DNA from: Meghimatium bilineatum
Taxonomy: Eukaryota > Mollusca > Gastropoda > Stylommatophora > Philomycidae
Reading direction: 5' to 3'
Assembly (NCBI GenBank): GCA_034231615.1
Contig: CM067307.1
Span: forward strand, 8,878,437-8,942,436
Length of the DNA: 64,000 nt
A model generated the notes under the pieces. It did not search any database, was not told the DNA's origin, and worked only from the letters and a program-made list of their open reading frames with translations. The position numbers were made by a program, and so were the translations under genes. Position 1 is the first letter of the stretch, and every line of letters starts with the position of its first letter. Shown here piece after piece: positions 43,875-54,989 of the stretch.

Positions 43875-46035
43875 CCATACAGTTAGCTAGTGATTGTTAA
43901 GTCTGTCTGTAAAAGTTTTTTTCCTAGCAGTTGAAAGGTAAGGGCAGTCAATAAGGAGGTATCTTACTGTTTTGTTGGGATGAGAGCAGTGTCTACAAAT
44001 GGATAGTCGCTGGAGTTTGATATGGTTTAAATGGCTATTGACAATTGCATGTCCTGTTTGAAACTGAAAGATAAGGGATTGAATTCTCCTGCAGAGTTAG
44101 TTTATGTTGTCATTGTCCTTGTGCTTTCACTAAATAAATTTCAACCAGTCAGTCCATTTGTACGTGTTCAGCCAGATTTCTCTGGTGTTGTTTCTGAGAA
44201 TCTGTTTGACTGTTTCCATATAAGGTCTTTGCTTTTGCTGTTTTAAGGCACCTCTTTTTTTGCAAGTCTGTCTGCTACCATTTCCTGCTAAATCGATATG
44301 TCTAGGGATCCATTGTATGGTCACAATAATTGAATGTTTGGAGATAAGATTGTGCGCTGCTCTTGCTATGTGGAGAATGTCTTGATTTTCATATGGGGTA
44401 TGGGTTCAATATGGAGAGAAGTACCTACATTCCAATGTTTTAATATTATGTACAGTTTCATTCCAACTTTGTTATAGTATGTGCAACTTTCAAGTCATCA
44501 ATGAAATCACATCACTAGCAAACTGTGCTGCCACAAAAACAAAATGGCTATTTTAATCGGAGATGTCAGTTTACTGCACGTTTTGTTACTGCAGCACCCT
44601 CCATTTTGTCGACACCCTCCGATATTTTGGTGATTTATTTATATTATGTCTGTTTACTGAGCTTGCCAGCCACAGATAAAGATGCTGTACATTTGTTGCA
44701 GACTTGAGGAGTGCTGCAAAATGAAAAGATGTGCGACCAGGGTCGTCCAAGAGGGCGGGGGTGTGGGACCTCAGTGATGCAGATCAATGCAGCAAGCCTA
44801 GCGACTGTAACAGGCATGCTGCATCAATATCAATATTTACGCTAACACTGCTCATCTGCCCATATATCATTTTTCACTACATTATAACTTTTTAATATTA
44901 TACGGGTAATATTATTCTAACTTTTTAATATTATACGGGTAATATTATTCTGTATTCTACCAAAAAATGTAGGTACCTTTCTCTGTCCGTATTGTACCAG
45001 GGTATGTTTAAGTGCTTCCAAAACTGACATGGTATCTGTAAAAATGACTATGTCTGATGGTTTTTGTTCCATGAGATCAAACTGTTGGTGTATTAACTTA
45101 ATGGCTGTCTTGATGGCCTCAGCCTCTGCTTCATAATTTGAGCAATTTTCACTACAAGTCATATAACTTGTAGGCATATCCATCAGGGTATCGTATATGG
45201 ATGCCATATCCTGCAAAACAGGTGGCCTTGACAGCCGATCCATCAGTGTAGACCTTGATTGCTGATGATGAGTAACTTTTTATGGTTTCTGGGACACATG
45301 TCTTCAGAATTGTTGATAGTGTTCCCTTGTTGGCAATTGTATCGGTAGTAATTTTGTTTGGATGGTTGGTGCAAGTTCTCCCACTGGATGGTCTGAGGTA
45401 TTTATTTTCCAGTTCTCTCTTTTTCGATAGATGGTGTTTGTCATCTTCCTCTCCAGATATATCCAGTACAGACAGTTGTTCTAGTCTTTTTGTTTGTTTC
45501 CAAGTGTCAATAAGTATTTTATTTGGGTGGTCATTCGTTTGTCTCTTGTAACTTTCTACTGCTTCCGTCAGTGCTCTTTTCCGTCTGATATCCAGCAGCT
45601 CTACTTTTGTATCTATCTCACATACTGATGTGGGTGTTGATTGCATCCCTCCACAGATTAGTCTCAGAGGTTGGTTCTGCACCCTATTCAGGGATGAGAT
45701 AGTAGTATTGCTCACGTTGGTCCGGAGAGGAAGGTTGTAATTCATTACTTATCTCACATACTAGGATACAGTTGGCGGAGAGTGTTTGTCTGCTCCCCAG
45801 TTTGTACTAGCTAGTCTCTTAATGAGGCTTAGATATTTACTTACTTTTTCTCTGAGATTTTCTATGTGGTCTTTTAGTGTTGTCTGTCCAGATTTACTCT
45901 AAGTTATGCAGGGGACTCTTCCTTTGTCAATATTTCCCCACTCATTTTGATGTTGACAGATATTTTGGCTGTTTTGTGACTTTGTGAGAAGATAGTGTAA
46001 GATGTTTTCTGTGTATTGATTTTGTTTCCACAATT
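43875..46035 (-). mobile_element. 5'-truncated LINE with RNase H (family 1 relative), interrupted
   Basis: - strand: RT thumb (YLGVNLD-like region near 45900, RVQNQPLRLICGGMQSTPTS near 45690), RNase H start (IKVYTDGSAV near 45270, IVIFTDTMSVLEAL near 45020), a 570-bp insertion, RNase H end (IQWIPRHIDLAGN near 44300), and a Cys/His end (CRHCSHPNKTVRYLLIDC near 43980). Frame breaks in several places. About the same gene order as 61494-62870 but clearly diverged. Confidence 0.82.
44417..44988. mobile_element. Insertion with short inverted ends inside a LINE
   Basis: Interrupts the RNase H region of the - strand LINE at 43875-46035. Its ends form an imperfect inverted repeat around GTACCTACATT (44421-44431 and 44964-44975). 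No coding capacity seen; the centre is unique in this window. Confidence 0.45.
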
Positions 46036-46044
46036 GACAATATA

Positions 46045-46375
46045 CAGAGGCCAATGTTTAACAATGGAGGTGTTTGCTGTAATGCAGGCACTAAACTGGC
46101 TGGAATCTCAAAACTATTCCAATGCTGAGTACTGAGTACAACACTCATACCGAGTGAATGAATATGATTCAGAAAGTCAAAACAAGTGGATGTGTGTAGG
46201 CAATTGGTGGAGCCATTGATGGAGACTAAAAAACGGCCATGACCATAGAAAATCTTTCTTATCTTTGTCTCTGGCCATGCGGGTGTGGTGGGAAATGAAC
46301 AAGCTGACAAATTAGCTAGCCTCGCTACAAATACAAATGGTCAGCTTATGGATGGGCAGACAGAAGTGTAAACTC
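46045..46375 (+). mobile_element. LINE RNase H fragment, head to head with a - strand LINE
   Basis: + strand pieces MEVFAVMQALNWLESQ and VSGHAGVVGNEQADKLASLA are RNase H blocks. Frames broken between them. Confidence 0.68.
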
Positions 46376-46612
46376 CGCATTAATACGATGTTCACCCCCC
46401 CCAAAAAAAGGTAATTTGCTGTCAAATTTCAGTAATTATTGCTAATGCTGACATTTTTTTATATCATACACACATATTGAACTTATTGATGAGCCAAAAA
46501 AATATCTTTTTGGTTCTAAATACAGACATTTTAATTAAAATACACATATAAATTGTAAAAAATATGAAAATGTGAAAATATAAATTGACAGCTATGAGAC
46601 ATACTCAATGCT

Positions 46613-47075
46613 CTATGGGAGTCCACACAATCAGGAACATGAGTCAGTATGGGAGTCCGCACAATCAGGAACATGAGCCAGTATGGGAGTCTGCACAATC
46701 AGGAGCATGAGTCAGTATGGGATTCCGCACAATCAGGAACATGAGCCAGTATGGGAGTCTGCACAATCAGGAGTATGATTCAGTATGGGAGTCCGCACAA
46801 TCAGGAGCATGAGTCAGTATGGGAGTCCGCACAATCAGGAACATGAGCCAGTATGGGAGTCTGCACAATCAGGAGCATGAGTCAAAATGGGGACTGCACA
46901 ATCAGGAACATGAGTCAGTATGGGGGTCTGCACAATCAGGAGCATGAGTCAAAATGGGAGTCCGCACAATCAGGAACATGAGTCAGTATGGGAGTCTGTA
47001 CAATCAGGAGCATGAGTCAGTATGGGAGTTTGCACAATCAGGAGCATGAGTCAGTATGAGAGTCCGCACACTCAG
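46613..47075. repeat. Minisatellite, 34-bp unit, about 13-14 copies
   Basis: Unit GTATGGGAGTCCGCACAATC plus AGGAACATGAGTCA; AACATGAG and AGCATGAG variants alternate. Confidence 0.94.
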
Positions 47076-47079
47076 ATGA

Positions 47080-48050
47080 TTTTAAGGTACAAGAGTATGA
47101 GTCAGTATTAAGACTCATTTGGAGTGAGAATAGGTGTGACCCATAGAGAAGACCTAACACAAATTTATAAAATAACAGTGAACTAATAGAGGACAAGAAT
47201 CATCAGCTACTCTGAGAGATTTACAGAAGCGAAGATCTGAAAACTTATGGACATGTCTGGTATTCGAAGAGAATAATTGGCATGCCATCTTTTGCTTAAA
47301 TACACCTAATACCTACAGAATAATGTACTAAGTGGTGTTGTGACATCTGTGAAATGATAATGCGACATCTATTAAGTGATAATGTGACATCTGTTATGTG
47401 ATATGTAATGATTTGTGTTTGTGTATCATCTTATAAGTTATATGTGATGTATCATGGTGTATATGCTAGTGTGACATGTGATTTATCATTGTGTTATATT
47501 ATTCTATTATATGATAGTGGGTTCTTATTTGGAATGCATGCCTCTCTATTTTGGTTATTTCCCTTGGCAATGTGTGTCAATTTATGTTTATCCTTTATTA
47601 AATTTAATATAAATTTATTTAATGTTAGGAGAGTTGTGTTTTACATAACTAACCCTTTACCACCAACCCCCCCCCCCCTGAATAGAAGGCTCCTCCAATA
47701 GACATTGCACCATGTCGAAAGGTGAAGTCTACTAGGTATGAAATAAAGCTCAGAAACTCCCTATTGCACATAAGAAGTAAGAGCTAATTGCTTATAATTC
47801 CTGAGGTTCTCAATCAAACAAACACATAACTAACCCTAAATAAATTTATATTAAAATTAATAAAAGATAAATATAACCATTACCAAGGGAAATAGGGAGG
47901 CACAAACAAGAACTTGATAAAAAAGAAATTGTGATGTATGACCTTTGTATGTAATAGTGTGACATGGGATGTATCATCTTGTGTGTTACGTGGGATGTAT
48001 CATTGTGTATAATCTCGCATGTGATATCGTGATATGTGATTGATCATCTT
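47080..48050. other. No gene seen; low-complexity TGTGAT-rich DNA
   Basis: Irregular repeats of ATGTGATNTATCAT-type sequence on both sides of a composite-retroposon 5' module (47680-47815). Confidence 0.5.
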
Positions 48051-48064
48051 GTATGTGATATAAT

Positions 48065-48316
48065 GGGAGCCGCGTTAGCGCACTGGCTTCGCATATGAGT
48101 GGTCCTGGGTTCATTCCCCAGCTGAGGAGGAAATGTTTTCAGATCGCAACGGCTCCCAGGTCGACACAGCCTTAAATGGGTACCGGATTAATCCGGGAAG
48201 TAAAGACTGCGAGGGAGAGGAGATGGCTACCGCCCTCATTTGCAGAGCCTGTGAAATGTGAGATCGCTAACATCTCACACCCCTACGGCATTAATAAATG
48301 CTATGGGTTACTACAC
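48065..48316 (+). mobile_element. tRNA-derived SINE (family F), full copy
   Basis: 252 bp flanked by the 13-bp direct repeat TATGTGATATAAT (48052-48064 and 48317-48329). B-box-like GGTTCATTCCC. A head deletion removes part of the A box seen in the copy at 982. Confidence 0.87.
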
Positions 48317-48496
48317 TATGTGATATAATATAGCATTATGTATCATCTTTTGTATGATAGTGAATATGTAATGTATCATTTTACTTTGTATCATGTATGA
48401 TAATGTGACGTGTGTGCGGTTCATATTAGATGTGTGATAGTGACATCTGATGACTATCATCATTACATGCCGTTGATGGTGACTTAAATTATGTAC

Positions 48497-48657
48497 TCCG
48501 ACGAAGACGGATGTGTCGGGCCATTTGCGCAAATAAAATGGCGACACAACGCATTCCATTCTCTGGACTACATCCTGCTGGAAATCTGGTAGGGCCATTG
48601 TCCTGCTAAAAGAGAGATCCAGCGGGAGTTTGAGAATTAACGCTGGAGAAGAAGAAG
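48497..48657 (+). mobile_element. SINE family B, full copy
   Basis: 161 bp flanked by AAATTATGTAC (48486-48496 and 48658-48668). Ends in GGAGAAGAAGAAG. Confidence 0.88.
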
Positions 48658-48784
48658 AAATTATGTACATTTAATACACATCTATAGATTTTTTTAAAAT
48701 CACTACATTCAAAAATTGCTGGGTTGATGGCTATGTTCTGAATAGGATTACCTACCAATTTTCTTTTTTTTCAATAGACAGATA

Positions 48785-49655
48785 GATTATATCAAACATG
48801 CCATACCTTTAACATGAAGATAAATATAGAAAAGACTGAAGTAATGATGATAGGAAGAACAGAAAGAAACACCAATATATATTGGAAACAACAGACTTAA
48901 CCATGTGACAGAATTCGTATAACTAGGAAGTAATATAACAACAGACTGCAAGAGCAGTAAAGAAATACACAATAGATGTAGTAAAGCATACCAAGCCCTA
49001 GGGAAAATTACACTATTCTTCAGAAACAAAAATTTAGATTTAAACACCAAAATAACACTATTCAAAATGATTATTATGCCAATGCTGTGCTATCAAAACC
49101 AAACATGGACAACAACAGCACAAGACAAACATAACTTGTGACAGCTGATTTGATATGCTTGCGCAGAATCCTCAGAATATCGTCAAGAGACAGAGTGAGG
49201 AATGAGGACATTAGACAAAAAACAGGCACCACCCCAATCTTGGAATATATTAAGAGACAACAGATCAAATGATTTGCATACATCAGCAGACTACCATCAG
49301 ACAGCATACCACAGCAAGTTATGCTACACAGATACAGTGACCGCTGAAGATGGATGTGTTGGGCCATTGGCACAGATAAAACGGCGGCACAACGCATTTC
49401 CATTCTCTGGACTACATCCTGCTGGAAATCTAGTAGGACAATGGTTCTGCTACAAGGGAGATCCAGCAGGAGTTTGAGAATGAACGCTGAAAAAGAAGAA
49501 GAAGAAGATACAGTGAAGGCAGACCTAGAGGTTGACAATGAAAACGATGAACCACTGAAATAAAAGAGGCGACAAATTCCACAATATAATCAGCACACAA
49601 GAGGCCATCTCCAGATAACTCTTCTATCCTTGACGCCGAAAAGCAACAAAGGGTT
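48785..49655 (+). mobile_element. LINE fragment (family 2) hosting a SINE B
   Basis: + strand thumb and C-terminal region: KINIEKTEVMMIGR, later MIIMPMLCYQNQTW and EDIRQKTGTTP-type sequence, in broken frames. SINE B occupies 49341-49505. Confidence 0.8.
49341..49505 (+). mobile_element. SINE family B, full copy inside a LINE
   Basis: 165 bp flanked by AGATACAGTGA (49330-49340 and 49506-49516). The host LINE has a relative on the - strand near 36420 where the same site is uninterrupted, giving an empty site within this window. Confidence 0.9.
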
Positions 49656-49800
49656 TAGCGAATAGATAGAATACACATCTTATCCACAATTCTAACCTAA
49701 ATGTTTGCTATTTGTTGTTCTTGGCAACTTGTGCCCTTGATCTTGCCTGTTGTCACTTGGTGTAAAATGCATTTGCATCTGTGGTATTATAGTATTTATT

Positions 49801-50263
49801 TCCAATAAATGTAGTCTTTTATTACTATGAGATGATATGTATTATCATAGTATTGTTATTGTTTTCCTTTAAATGTAGTTTTTTATTACTATGAGCGAAT
49901 ATGTAATATCATAGTATTGTTTTCCTTTAAATATAGTTTTTTATTACTATGAGCAGATATGTAATATCATAGTATTGTTTTCCTATAAATGTAGTCTTTC
50001 ATTACTATGAGCTGATATGTATTATCATAGTATTGTTATTGTTTTCCTATAAATGTAGTCTTTTATTACTATGAGCGCTCTATGGGACACTGTATGAACT
50101 ACAAAAAACAGTGAGTTTTATTATGGAGACAGAATTGCAGATATAGACATGTTTCAAGTGAACGAAAGAAGAAGAATTACTATGAGCTGATATGTATTAT
50201 CATAGTATTGTTATTGTTTTCTTATAAATGTTGTCTTTCATTACTATGAGCAGATATGTAATA
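49801..50263. repeat. Minisatellite, ~59-bp unit, about 6 copies, interrupted
   Basis: Unit contains TTATTACTATGAGC, ATATGTAATATCATAGTATT and a TTTTCCTTTAAATGTAG block. Interrupted at 50076-50175 by a LINE 3' end. Confidence 0.9.
50076..50175 (+). mobile_element. 100-bp LINE family 4 3' end inserted in a minisatellite
   Basis: Flanked by ATTACTATGAG (50065-50075 and 50176-50186). Sequence reads like the last codons of family 4, ending AACGAAAGAAGAAG. Splits the 59-bp array. Confidence 0.75.
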
Positions 50264-50264
50264 T

Positions 50265-50345
50265 CCAACTCGAATGGCTAGAATGACAGTTTTGGGACCG
50301 TGAGGTCTTGGGTTTAAGCCACATGTCAGGATATGATTTTATGTT
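50265..50345 (+). mobile_element. tRNA-like SINE head
   Basis: CTCGAATGGCTAGAATGACA and CTTGGGTTTAAGCC resemble a degenerate tRNA head; interrupts nothing obvious. Confidence 0.35.
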
Positions 50346-50365
50346 TCTGAGGTACTTTTCTATTG

Positions 50366-50757
50366 TGTTCGTTCTTAAACTCCTGCAGATTAGCAGGATC
50401 TAGTCCAGAGAACGGAATGTGTTGTGTCATGGTTTACATCATTGCTGCGATATCTGCATCTTTCGGCCTGACACATCCTTCTTCGTCTTCTTCTGCGTTC
50501 GTTCTCAAACTCCTGCAGATTAGCAGGATGTAGTCCGGAGAACGGAATGTGTTGTGTCATGGTTTACAGCATTTCTGTGATATCTGTGCCTTTAGGCCTG
50601 ACACATCCGACTTCATCATGTCTTTGGGTCACTTTGACCCTATATGTGATGGGACAGCCAACTTCACCTCATAACATTCTTAGTCACCTCTTACAACATT
50701 CATGGAAGGTAAACCATGATGCTATTTTTTGCTCCTCCCCTCGGGCCCCAGCAACAC
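50366..50757 (-). mobile_element. Two SINE family A copies in tandem
   Basis: A partial copy (50366-50485) followed directly by a near full-length copy (about 50486-50757), same orientation. The second may have inserted into or beside the first. Confidence 0.78.
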
Positions 50758-51179
50758 ATTAGAATTTCATAGGTAAAATAATTATATCGTTAATGACACG
50801 TCGTGTTGACTGCTATAGCAAAGCTGCCTTTATTTTCACTGCCTAAGACTTCTGTACTCCTTAACTGGAAAACTGCAGGGAAACAAAAGTGTATTCTAGA
50901 GCACAGTGTGATATTATTGTGTGCTACTTTAATTGTTATTGTTGATACCTACATTGTGATATTACTAGTTGTGTTCTTTGGTCAATACAAATGGCTGTTT
51001 CTTTGTTTAAAATAATAAATACTGGTATAACACAACCAATATGTTTTCTGATTTGTGGTTATTAACCTGGTCTCTCTCATCTTCACATTACAGAAAGATA
51101 GTTACATGTTTTACTTGCCTTTGAGCTGACTTTCTAACACTAAAAGTCACGTGTGTTCCAAGTGGCGACCTTGCAAAAC

Positions 51180-51545
51180 AAGAACAATAGATATACTCGT
51201 AATTACAGCCAAGAGAATAGAGGCTTTCGAAATGAAGTGCTATAGAAGAGTCCTGAGAGTATCATGGACAACAAGAAAGACAAACGAAGACGTGCTAAGA
51301 AAAATTAACGTCCAAGATGGCTGGTGTTTAAACACCATATTAAGAAGGAAGTTAGATTTTTTTAGGCCATGTGAAGAGACATGATGGCATGGAAAGAGTA
51401 TTGTTGGATGGGGGCAGAAGAAGGCACCAGAGGCAAAGGCCGACTAAGACGTCGTTGGACAAGAGATATCCAGGAATACATGTACATATCGCTCTAGGAA
51501 GCGGGGAAATATTACAAAGACCGCGGGAATTTCAATTAGATTCAT
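51180..51545 (+). mobile_element. LINE RT C-terminal fragment (family 5 relative)
   Basis: FEMKCYRRVLRVSWTTRKTN is the typical RT C-terminal helix; frames break afterwards. Confidence 0.68.
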
Positions 51546-51694
51546 ACGGAAGACTAGGTTCTGGAAAGAAAACGTCACATGACACACAGAAATTAAGTTC
51601 TGATTTCATTCGGAGGTTTAGCCAGTGTGTATTGATAAAAATATTGATAAGGCGTGTGATGATGTAGGCCATAACCTTTTACATGTGACCAGGT

Positions 51695-52610
51695 AGCTCT
51701 TGACAGCCAATAGCTTTTCTAACAGAAGAACAAGTCCTCCTTAGTAGAGTAAACGTGGTGACAACCGAACTCATATAATGTTTGGGCCCAGAGATGTCAT
51801 GCACACCAGAGTGCACAGGCCGGCGCTACATAGCTGGTCGAGCATCAGGGTCAGCGAACCACAGCTGGCCAAGACCCTCAGTACACTTCCACGCAGTGGG
51901 CCTGGAAACAGGAGTGCAGCAATCCTGCTGTAGCCTGGCCAAGTACTAGGGATCGAAGATACGGGAATGCCAACCCGGCCCAAAAAAATGCTGGCTGAAG
52001 ACGGATGTGTCAGGTCGAAAGGCGCAGATAACGCAGCTTGCTGTAAAACATGACACAACGCAGATCACCCTCATACGTCCTTCTCAGGACGGTCAGCGGA
52101 ATGCTTTCAGAGGGTCCGCCGCAAGGCGTACGACGAAGAAGAAGATATAATGTTTGTCTCTTCAAGAAATTATGTTAGAGAGTATATGCATGCATGATTA
52201 GTCCTCGAACGGAGAAGTTCCAGTGTGGCAGCATCTCAGTGTCGTCAAGTCATGCCAGAGCGCAGTATAGGCCTATACCTCTGGATGGATCTACTTCATC
52301 ATTCTTCTGCCAGATTTGTTGATCAATCTGCAGTGATAATACATTTAGCATTCCCCGCCTAGCAGAGTATGTTACAAAAAGGACAAAGGTGAATTTTTTA
52401 TTGTTCTGCATCTCTTTGTCGTCCATAGGGGACAATTTGGCAGAAGACAAGTAAGAAATCGAGGTAAGACATGCAATTACGATCCTTTTTTTCCAAAAGT
52501 GGCAGATTGTAAGGCTGTCCTCCGACTTCCATTAGTCGCCTCTTATAGCATGACTGGAAAGAATATAGTGACCCTATTCGTTGCATCCTGAAATAGAAGT
52601 CCAGGTTACT
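51695..52610 (+). mobile_element. Composite retroposon, copy 3 with a single repeat unit
   Basis: Body (CTCTTGACAGCCAATAGCTT), SINE E insertion, CCAGATTTGTTGATCAATCT, one unit only (TTTAGCATTCCCCGCC to GGACAAAGGTG), then linker and the 3' module ending GAAATAGAAGTCCAGG. Shows the unexpanded state of the minisatellite. Confidence 0.7.
51785..52144 (+). mobile_element. SINE family E, full copy
   Basis: 360 bp flanked by the 12-bp direct repeat ATATAATGTTTG (51773-51784 and 52145-52156). The 5' half is unique to this family (CAGAGTGCACAGGCCGGCGC); the 3' half contains the GATGTGTC core shared with A and B and ends CGAAGAAGAAG. Confidence 0.88.
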
Positions 52611-52787
52611 GTTACCACACGGGCATTATGATTTAGTGACTGATGCAAATATTAGAGTAATCGCATAGAAAAAAATAAAACATAGGCCTACAGGATAATT
52701 GCTTTCAGTGGCATACATATCCTTCCATGCGTTTTGGGTGAGCGGCATGAATAGGCTGGCAGCCAGTGCGTCGCTGTGGTTCGAAAG

Positions 52788-53005
52788 TCGACACGATTAC
52801 CTGCCAAGCATGCCGTAAGAGGCTAGGAGATTTTGTGGTGGCGTTGGCTTAAATATAGGGTTAAAAGGATCATGCTGAAGTCACTGTTTTAAGCTGAAAG
52901 GCACATATATCTCATCTAAACTGTAAACTATAACGCTAAGCATTCCGTTATCTGGACAACATCCTGATGATCTGTAAAGAGTTTGAGAACGATCGCAGAA
53001 GAAGA
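52788..53005 (+). mobile_element. Diverged SINE family A copy
   Basis: Old copy ending GATCGCAGAAGAAG, immediately upstream of a family E insertion. Confidence 0.6.
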
Positions 53006-53017
53006 TTAGGATTACGA

Positions 53018-53333
53018 TGCCCACCAGAGTGCACAGGCCGGCGCTCCATAGTGGTCGAGCATCAGGGTCAGCGAACCACAGCTGATTAAGATCCTCATTA
53101 CACTTCCACGCAGTGGGACTGGAAACAGGAGTGCAACAACCCTGCTGTAGCCTGGCCAAGTACTAGGGATCGAAAATACCAACCCGGCCTAAAGAAATGC
53201 TGGATGAAGACGGATGTGTCAGGTCAAAAGGCGCAGATAAAGCAGCTTGCTGTAAAACATGACATAACGCAGATCACCCTCATACGTACTTCTCAGGACG
53301 GTCAGCTGCAAGGCGTACAACGAAGAAGAAAGA
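53018..53333 (+). mobile_element. SINE family E, full copy
   Basis: 316 bp flanked by AGGATTACGA (53008-53017 and 53334-53343). Slightly shorter than the other copy through internal deletions. Lies about 280 bp upstream of the DDAH start codon. Confidence 0.88.
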
Positions 53334-53460
53334 AGGATTACGAAACTGCTTGCTTTCAGTGGGATATTATTTCTATTTTATTGGGAGGATTTTATTGGGT
53401 CATTACGTCTGCCATCCAATTTCTCCAGTTACTAACGATCGAAATCGTTTTAGTTACTGA

Positions 53461-53612
53461 GTGCTCATAATCATCATAGGCCGTCTCCGCAACGAATGTT
53501 TTCTGCAATTTTGTGCTAAACCGAGTGCTAAATTTGGTCAAATCCACGTTTAAAAAACGAAATCGATTGCGCAAAAGCGAGACAAGCAAGGAATACGGAA
53601 GTGTGTCGAAAG
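53461..53612 (+). promoter_or_regulatory. Probable DDAH promoter / 5' UTR
   Basis: About 150 bp of unique sequence with scattered CpG directly before the DDAH ATG, bounded on the left by a SINE E copy and its flank. No TATA box is evident. The assignment rests only on position. Confidence 0.35.
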
Positions 53613-53894
53613 ATGGCGGCCTTTCACTATAACTTTGCTATTATTTGCCGTGTACCTTTCGCTCTGGCAAACAGGAGTGTAGGATCTGATAATTACCCCA
53701 ATGGAATTGATATAGATAAAGCTAAGCAAGAGTATGAAACTATTAGAGAAGTTCTGAAAAACTGTGATGTCAATATAATTGAGTTGGTTGAGGATGAAAG
53801 CTACCCTGACTGCTGCTTTGTTGATGACACAGCTGTGGTGATCGGAAATACTGCTCTAATAGCACGTCCTGGGCATAGTTCTCGCCAGGGAGAG
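53613..53894 (+). CDS. DDAH1: DDAH coding exon 1
   Basis: Dimethylarginine dimethylaminohydrolase hydrolyses asymmetric dimethylarginine to citrulline and dimethylamine in the cytosol, relieving inhibition of nitric oxide synthase. ATG 53613 opens 94 codons ending at donor GTAATT. Visible motifs: CRVPFALANRS (residues 12-22), PDCCFVDDTAVV (65-76) and ALIARPGHSSRQGE (81-94), all in family order. The substrate-binding motif is normally FVED; here it reads FVDD, a conservative Glu to Asp change at residue 71. Start chosen because family members begin only a few residues before this motif and the sequence upstream is promoter-like. DDAH1 and DDAH2 split within vertebrates, so the symbol means the family. 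Confidence 0.93.
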
Positions 53895-54282
53895 GTAATT
53901 TTAAAAGGATCGGTTTAATATTCATTGTTGCATTTTGTGCTACTAAATATATTTTTAAATAATAAAAGGCATAAACGTAGGAGTAGGCACTCTCAGACCG
54001 GCACTCACTCAGTCACTACTTGTGACTCATTTTTGTGTGAGTTGAGCCGTATGGCCATGGGTCAATTATTAGGCCTATGCCATAGGTAAAATAGCAATGA
54101 AAAGTGCGCACGGGAGATCAAATAGGGCTATGTCTTGGATATCATTGTGACAGGATTTCCTGAACTTCGATCTTCCCTAATAATACTAATATAAATATTT
54201 TTTATGTTTGGTTGAATCCTAGTTCAAGTCAACATTGTGCTATCTGTGATGTCACATCTCCCGACACAAACGACATCAAGCA

Positions 54283-54545
54283 CACTTCTCAAACTCCTGC
54301 AGATCAGCAGGATGTAGTCCAGAGAATGGAATACACTGTGTCATGGTTTACAGCATAGCTGCGATATCTGCACCTTTCGGCCTGACAGATCCGACTTCAG
54401 CATGGTTTTGGGTCACTGACCATATATAGGATGGGGCAGCCAACTCCATCCCATAACCTCCTTAGTCACCTCGTACGACATGCATGGAAGGTAAACAGTA
54501 TTGCTATTCTTTGCTCCCCTTTCGGACCCTGACAACACATGGGTG
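54283..54545 (-). mobile_element. SINE family A copy
   Basis: Near full length in DDAH intron 1, reverse orientation. Confidence 0.8.
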
Positions 54546-54649
54546 TTTAATTTTGAGAAATTGTTGTCCCAATTGTAATTGGTGGAGATGGTTTCCATTG
54601 TTTTTTGTATTGCCCAGTTGAAACTTGACTGCTTTACGTCTTGGACTGC

Positions 54650-54775
54650 TGTAGTCAGAAGTGTCGGGCCATTGGTGCATATAATAACACAATGCAAATC
54701 CGTTCTCTGGACTACATCCTGCTGGAAACCTAGTAGAACCATGGTTCTGCTGCAATAGAGATCCCTCAGTATTGA
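54650..54775 (+). mobile_element. SINE family B copy, 3' part missing
   Basis: Core and palindromic centre present in DDAH intron 1, about 65 bp before exon 2; the GAA tail is absent. Confidence 0.6.
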
Positions 54776-54841
54776 TGTTTCATTATATTTGAAATTCATA
54801 TTGACGTATGAATTATGACGTTCTTAAGTTTATATTTGCAG

Positions 54842-54944
54842 GTTGGAGAAATTCGCAAAGTATTGAAGGGAGATTTACGTATGAATGTTGTGGAGATTCA
54901 GAATGCTAAGGCAACACTTGATGGTGGAGATGTTTTATTTACAG
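54842..54944 (+). CDS. DDAH1: DDAH coding exon 2
   Basis: Encodes VGEIRKVLKG to TLDGGDVLFT (residues 95-128), with one base left for a split Gly. TLDGGDVLFT is a near-invariant block of the guanidino-group modifying fold. Acceptor TTTGCAG, donor GTGATG. Preceded by SINE copies and followed by a 3.4 kb intron containing LINE and piggyBac debris. Confidence 0.93.
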
Positions 54945-54989
54945 GTGATGAATATAGAATAATATAGTTTGTCATTGTTTTTATAATGT

